Part shown: positions 60,119-64,000 of the stretch, piece after piece
Layout: each line of letters starts with the position of its first letter
How positions within the stretch are numbered: the first letter of the stretch is position 1
DNA from: Mycobacterium botniense
Lineage (GTDB): Bacteria > Actinomycetota > Actinomycetes > Mycobacteriales > Mycobacteriaceae
NCBI RefSeq assembly: GCF_010723305.1
Contig: NZ_BLKW01000004.1
Coordinates: forward strand, 992,001-1,056,000
Direction of reading: 5' to 3'
DNA length: 64,000 nt
The notes under the pieces: model-generated
The model's input: only the letters and a program-made list of their open reading frames with translations
What the model was told of the DNA's origin: nothing
The model's database searches: none
Translations under genes and position numbers: made by a program

Positions 60119-61347
60119 AGCACAGCTCCCTCGTTTTTGTATTTTTCGATTCTTTCCCAATCGATTCCGGCGTCCAGCAGCACTTGTTCGGTGTGCTGGC
60201 CGTGTTCGGGCGCGCCGGCGGGCACCACCTGCTGTTCGTCGAACTGCACCGGGTTGACCGGCAGCTGATACGGGGCGCCGCTCATGGTGGTGGCCGTCGG
60301 GATGTAGCCGTTGGCGATGACGGCAGGGTCGTCCGGCAGCTCGCCGGGGGCCTGGACCACTCCCCACGCTCCTGTGAGCGGCCGCAGGATTTCCCGCCAT
60401 TCGGCGAGGGTGTGTTGCGCGAACACGTCGTCCATGATCCGGATCAGCTCGGCACGGTTGTGAAACCGGGATGCGGCGTCGGCGAAACGCTGATCCGCCA
60501 CCAGGTCCGGGCGGCCGATCAGGTTCATCACCTCGGGAAAGTAACGATCGGACTGCAGCATCATCAACGTGATGTACCGGCCGTCCTTCGTGCGGTAGTC
60601 GCCCACCAATGGATTGGGCGCGTCGCTGTGGCCGAAGCTTGGAAGCGGTTGGGATCCATACAGTTTGCTGACCATGACATCCGGTGTGAGGTTGTAGGCG
60701 GCAAGCCCCAGCAGCGACACGTCCACGATCGAGGTCACCCCGGTGGCCTTGCGCTTGTACAGCGCTGCCGCAACACCGCCGGCGATGGTCAGGCCGCCGA
60801 GCAGGTCACCGAACGCGGGGCGCTGGCGGATGGGCGCGGTGTCATCAGGAGTCAGGGCCCTGCCCACCCCGCCGCGACACCAGTAGGACACCCCGTCGTA
60901 GCCGGGTCGGTCGGCGTCTTGTCCGCGCGGGCCGTAACCTGATCCGCGCACATAGATGATCTCTGGGTTGGCCGCGCGGATATCGTCGACGTCGATACCC
61001 AACCGCTTGCGCCGGCTCGGCAGATAGCTCGTCACAAACACGTCGCAGGATTTCGCCAGCTCGGCCACAACCTCCCGGCCGCCCGGGGTGGTCAGGTCGA
61101 CGCCGATCGATTTTTTCCCGCGGTTGGGCATCTCGATCATGTAGTTGACCCCGCCCGCGCCCGCCGGAACCAAACCGCTGGTGATCAGGCCCCGTTGCGG
61201 GTCACCGCCGTCGCGGGGTTCCACTTTGATCACCTCGGCGCCCCACTCGGCGAGAACGGCACCGGCCGCGGGCACGAAGGTCCAGGCGGCGACCTCCAGC
61301 ACCCGTACCCCGGCCAGGACGTCATTGGTGTGCGGGTTGGCGTTAAT
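60115..61347 (-). CDS. CaiB/BaiF-family CoA transferase, probable ATT start codon
   Basis: A 410-residue class III CoA transferase moving CoA between carboxylic acids. The N-terminal LAGVRVLEVAAWTFVPAAGA, the WGAEVIKVEPRDGGDP block and the catalytic Asp in PAFGDLLGGLTIAGG (near residue 185) are present. No ATG, GTG or TTG precedes the conserved LAGVRVLE in frame. ATT 61347 does, 6 bases after a perfect AAGGAGG, and it shares one base with the SDR stop (ATTAA). GTG 61302 is the nearest canonical start but would remove that motif. The gene overlaps the P450 by 4 bases. Confidence 0.88.
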   Translation of the reverse strand: MNANPHTNDVLAGVRVLEVAAWTFVPAAGAVLAEWGAEVIKVEPRDGGDPQRGLITSGLVPAGAGGVNYMIEMPNRGKKSIGVDLTTPGGREVVAELAKSCDVFVTSYLPSRRKRLGIDVDDIRAANPEIIYVRGSGYGPRGQDADRPGYDGVSYWCRGGVGRALTPDDTAPIRQRPAFGDLLGGLTIAGGVAAALYKRKATGVTSIVDVSLLGLAAYNLTPDVMVSKLYGSQPLPSFGHSDAPNPLVGDYRTKDGRYITLMMLQSDRYFPEVMNLIGRPDLVADQRFADAASRFHNRAELIRIMDDVFAQHTLAEWREILRPLTGAWGVVQAPGELPDDPAVIANGYIPTATTMSGAPYQLPVNPVQFDEQQVVPAGAPEHGQHTEQVLLDAGIDWERIEKYKNEGAVL

Positions 61348-62146
61348 GTGTCACCTCCTTGGTTCGCGGCCCCGGCGGGACCACCTCAACCAACCGCAGC
61401 GGCATCCGCTGCGGACAGCCGAGAATGCTTGTGACGACGCGTGCTATCTCACCGGGCTCCCACAGGTTCCGGTGGCGCGTGATGCCCTCGCGCTGCCAGA
61501 CTCCCGGCATCTCAACCGCATCCGCCCAATTCCAGCCACTGGGGTAACCGGCGGGCCCGGGCCGTACCACCGAAACTCGAACGCCGGTGCCTTCCAGCTC
61601 GGTGTGCAGCACCGCGGCCCAGGTCTGAAGCGCGTGCCGGCACGCCGGGTGGGCACCGGTCCCGGGACGCGGCCGCTCGCCGACGGTTTCGGCGCTCACG
61701 AACACCAGATCGCCGCCACCCTTGTCGATCATCGCCGGAATCAGTTGCGCCGTAAGCTGCTGGGCGCCCAGCAGGCCGAGATCGACAATCGACCGGATCG
61801 TCGTCGGGTCTGCCGCGGCGGGCAGCAGCGGCCGGGAAGCGTCCGCGTTCGAGACGAGCACGTCCACCGTGCCCACCAGATACCGGGCTGCGTCAACGAA
61901 TTGCCCGATCGAACGGGTGTCGGCCAGATCGAGCGGCACGGCGAACGCCGATGCACCCTCCGCCCGCAGCCGGGCGGCGGCGTCCTCGCAGATGTCGGTG
62001 CGGCGCGCCCCCAGCACGACCAGGTGGCCGGCCCGCGCCAGACGCTCAGCGGTGGCCAGACCTATGCCCGAGGATGCGCCGGTGATGACGACCGCACGGG
62101 GCGGGTTTTCGTCGTCGCCGGGCCATGGTGTGTGTCCGGTGGTCAC
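61343..62146 (-). CDS. SDR-family protein with substituted catalytic Tyr and Lys
   Basis: A 267-residue short-chain dehydrogenase/reductase fold. The NAD(P) motif TGASSGIG (residues 22-29) and VDVLVSNADAS are present. The catalytic Ser is in FVSAE (151). At the YxxxK site the sequence is HPACR: His166 and Arg170 replace Tyr and Lys. Normal SDR reduction is therefore doubtful. GTG 62146 is chosen because GGAG lies 6 bases upstream; ATG 62164 is in frame. It is the first gene of the SDR-CaiB-P450 cassette, whose ribosome site AAGGAGG lies in its last codons. Confidence 0.85.
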   Translation of the reverse strand: MTTGHTPWPGDDENPPRAVVITGASSGIGLATAERLARAGHLVVLGARRTDICEDAAARLRAEGASAFAVPLDLADTRSIGQFVDAARYLVGTVDVLVSNADASRPLLPAAADPTTIRSIVDLGLLGAQQLTAQLIPAMIDKGGGDLVFVSAETVGERPRPGTGAHPACRHALQTWAAVLHTELEGTGVRVSVVRPGPAGYPSGWNWADAVEMPGVWQREGITRHRNLWEPGEIARVVTSILGCPQRMPLRLVEVVPPGPRTKEVTH

Positions 62147-62295
62147 GGCGCGCTCCAATCGCATTCGCCGGCTTCATCGGCGGGGACGACCGTCGCTGTC
62201 GAATGCATCCTCGAAGGCCCGCAGGGCGCCGAGACTGACACAACCAAGAGAGTGACATTTCCGCAGTGATTTGTAAACGTTGGATGCGCTGTGGG

Positions 62296-62754
62296 CTAGC
62301 CGCGGGCCCGCAGCGTCGCCAGCGCCCTGTCGGCGTGGGCGTTCATGTTGAGCTCGCTGCCGATCACGTCGAGCACGGTGCGGTCGGTGTCGATGACGAA
62401 TGTGGTGCGCTTGACCGGCATGAGCTTGCCCAGCAGCCCGCGTTTGACGCCGAACATGCCCGCGACAGCACCGTCGGCATCGGAAAGCAGCGGGTAGTCG
62501 AAGCCATGCTGGTCGGCGAATGTGGCCTGTTTGGGCACCGGATCGGTGCTGATGCCGACCCGCGAGGCGCCGATGGCGGCGAACTCCGCGGCGAGATCGC
62601 GAAAATGGCACGCCTCCCGGGTGCAGCCCGGGGTTCCCGCGGCGGGGTAGAAGAACAGCACCACCGGACCGTCGGCAAGCAGGGCGCTGAGCTTACGGGG
62701 TGTTCCGGTCTGGTCGGGAAGCTCGAAGTCGGGCACGGTGTCACCGGGTTTCAT
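62296..62754 (-). CDS. bcp: Thioredoxin-dependent peroxiredoxin (BCP/PrxQ)
   Basis: Reduces hydrogen peroxide and organic hydroperoxides. It has 152 residues. The peroxidatic Cys44 and resolving Cys49 are in [14 protein letters not shown], the CxxxxC arrangement of two-Cys PrxQ. The [11 protein letters not shown]-terminus is typical. ATG 62754 gives the family length; upstream sequence belongs to the trpE promoter region. It diverges from trpE, as bcpB (Rv1608c) does. The 149 bases between it and the SDR gene contain no evident gene. Confidence 0.94.
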   Translation of the reverse strand: MKPGDTVPDFELPDQTGTPRKLSALLADGPVVLFFYPAAGTPGCTREACHFRDLAAEFAAIGASRVGISTDPVPKQATFADQHGFDYPLLSDADGAVAGMFGVKRGLLGKLMPVKRTTFVIDTDRTVLDVIGSELNMNAHADRALATLRARG

Positions 62755-62793
62755 GGCCGTCACGCTACTCCCCGCGCCGGTCGGCGGGTCTGG

Positions 62794-62799
62794 GAAGAT
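62794..62799 (+). promoter_or_regulatory. -10 element of trpE, leaderless
   Basis: GAAGAT is followed by GGGTGC and the GTG at 62806. Transcription would start at the start codon, which leaves no room for a classical trp leader peptide or attenuator. Confidence 0.4.
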
Positions 62800-62805
62800 G
62801 GGTGC

Positions 62806-64000
62806 GTGCACGCCGATATCGCGGCCACGACGTCACGGGAGGATTTCCGCGCGCTGGCCGCCGAACACCGGGTGGTGCCGGTGACGCGCAAGGTGCTCGC
62901 CGACGCCGAAACCCCGCTGTCGGCCTACCGCAAGCTGGCCGCCAACCGGCCGGGGACCTTTCTGCTGGAGTCGGCCGAGAACGGGCGCTCCTGGTCACGG
63001 TGGTCGTTCATCGGCGCCGGGGCCCCCTCGGCGTTGACGGTGCGTGACGGGCAGGCGGTGTGGCTGGGGGCGGTGCCCCAGGACGCTCCTACCGGCGGGG
63101 ACCCGCTGGCCGCGCTGCGCACGACCCTGGAGCTGCTGGCCACTGCGGCGCTGCCGGACCTGCCCCCGCTCTCCGGCGGCATGGTGGGATTTTTCGCCTA
63201 CGACCTGGTGCGGCGGCTCGAACGGCTGCCCGAGCTCGCCGTCGACGACCTCAACTTGCCGGACATGGTGTTGCTGCTGGCCACCGACCTGGCGGCCGTC
63301 GACCACCACGAGGGCACCATCACACTGATCGCCAATGCGGTGAACTGGAACGGCACCGACGAGCGGATCGATGAGGCCTACGACGACGCACTGGCGCGGC
63401 TGGATGTGATGACCGCGGCGCTGGGCCAGCCGCTGCCGTCCACCGTGGCCACGTTCAGCCGGCCCGAGCCGAAGCACCGTGCGCAGCGCACCATCGAGGA
63501 ATACGGCGCGATCGTCGAGTATCTGGTGAGTCAGATCGAGGCCGGTGAAGCGTTTCAGGTGGTGCCTTCGCAGCGTTTCGAGATGGACACCGACGTCGCG
63601 CCGATCGATGTGTACCGGATTCTGCGGGTCTCCAACCCCAGCCCGTACATGTATCTGCTGCACGTGCCCAATGATGCTGGGGAAACCGACTTTTCGATCG
63701 TCGGATCCAGTCCCGAAGCGTTGGTCACCGTGCAGGAGCGGTGGGCGACGACGCACCCGATCGCCGGAACCCGGTGGCGCGGCCAGACCGAGGAAGAAGA
63801 CCAGCTGCTGGAAAAGGAGCTGCTCGCCGACGATAAGGAACGCGCCGAACATCTGATGCTGGTCGACCTGGGCCGCAACGACCTCGGACGGGTCTGTGTG
63901 CCGGGCACGGTTCGCGTCGAGGACTACAGCCACATCGAGCGCTACAGCCACGTCATGCACCTGGTGTCCACCGTGACCGGCATGCTCGCCGAGGGCCGTA
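62806..64000 (+). CDS. trpE: Anthranilate synthase component I (3' end outside window)
   Basis: Makes anthranilate from chorismate, the first step of tryptophan synthesis. About 398 of the roughly 515 residues are present and the frame is open to the window edge. The N-terminal regulatory region contains [20 protein letters not shown], with the LLES motif of tryptophan feedback binding. The chorismate-binding half includes [15 protein letters not shown], the PSPYMYLLH strand, [10 protein letters not shown] and [19 protein letters not shown] is near the end. GTG 62806 matches the start I recall for Rv1609 and follows a GAAGAT -10. It diverges from bcp. Confidence 0.95.
   Translation, partial: MHADIAATTSREDFRALAAEHRVVPVTRKVLADAETPLSAYRKLAANRPGTFLLESAENGRSWSRWSFIGAGAPSALTVRDGQAVWLGAVPQDAPTGGDPLAALRTTLELLATAALPDLPPLSGGMVGFFAYDLVRRLERLPELAVDDLNLPDMVLLLATDLAAVDHHEGTITLIANAVNWNGTDERIDEAYDDALARLDVMTAALGQPLPSTVATFSRPEPKHRAQRTIEEYGAIVEYLVSQIEAGEAFQVVPSQRFEMDTDVAPIDVYRILRVSNPSPYMYLLHVPNDAGETDFSIVGSSPEALVTVQERWATTHPIAGTRWRGQTEEEDQLLEKELLADDKERAEHLMLVDLGRNDLGRVCVPGTVRVEDYSHIERYSHVMHLVSTVTGMLAEGR

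Noticed and set aside
62221..62295. KstR-type cholesterol operator upstream of the SDR gene
   Set aside because: Only loose TGACA/TGATT direct repeats are present; no AAC...GTT palindrome typical of KstR was found.

Overview
The window is a high-GC (about two-thirds G+C) actinobacterial chromosome segment. Gene order and protein sequence point to a slow-growing, non-tuberculous Mycobacterium. The backbone follows the order I recall for M. tuberculosis H37Rv from Rv1530 to Rv1609 (adh, CMD, thioesterase, nitronate monooxygenase, TetR, the Rv1535 gene, ileS, dinX, ansA, lspA, an RluD-like gene, dnaE1, an MPTR gene, fadD11, ilvA, vapBC, treXYZ, an acyltransferase, ripD, bioAFD, bioB, lipase, nrtR, nadABC, his operon, bcpB, trpE). 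Synteny statements rest on memory of that genome, not on an alignment. The PPE-like MPTR gene supports a slow-growing mycobacterium.

Layout. 1-5461: small-molecule oxidoreductase genes. A thioesterase faces an operon of nitronate monooxygenase, TetR and Baeyer-Villiger-type monooxygenase across a shared palindromic operator. 5462-6920: two riboregulators. The first is an M-box (Mg2+) leader with a 26-codon upstream ORF before a small Rv1535-like gene. The second is a T-box leader of ileS whose Shine-Dalgarno can be sequestered. 6921-19255: ileS, dinX, ansA, lspA, a pseudouridine synthase and dnaE1. Two methyltransferase genes are interspersed, and a scar of the truncated haemoglobin gene glbN remains. 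19508-26432: an MPTR repeat protein that carries a signal peptide instead of a PPE domain, then amidohydrolase, fadD11, a Ddn-like protein and ilvA. 26420-27830: two divergent toxin-antitoxin modules, the left toxin frameshifted. 27925-36882: the treXYZ operon, an OafA-type acyltransferase and a RipD-like protein without the catalytic Cys.

37203-42976: biotin synthesis (bioA, bioF, bioD, a 2H phosphoesterase, bioB, bsaP and a membrane protein), not interrupted by the prophage region found here in H37Rv. 42979-48720: a lipase, then NrtR facing nadABC across a perfect inverted repeat. 48773-50652: a degenerate PD-(D/E)XK/Fe-S protein with a small partner, and a Ddn-like protein. 50748-57191: hisDCBH-hisA(priA)-impA-hisF-hisI, mostly with overlapping stops and starts. 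57389-62146: a receptor Ser/Thr kinase with a TPM sensor domain, and an SDR-CaiB-P450 cassette. 62296 onward: bcp facing trpE, which runs off the window.

Taken together, the segment holds housekeeping biosynthesis (biotin, NAD, histidine, tryptophan, isoleucine, trehalose) with lineage-specific insertions between conserved blocks. Many genes have a TANNNT -10 element 6-8 bases before the start codon, as expected for leaderless mycobacterial mRNAs. The most unusual items are the M-box with its upstream ORF, the PPE-less MPTR protein, the kinase-TPM fusion, the nuclease-fold Fe-S protein without its catalytic Lys, and the SDR-CaiB-P450 cassette with a probable ATT start and an SDR that lacks its catalytic Tyr and Lys.
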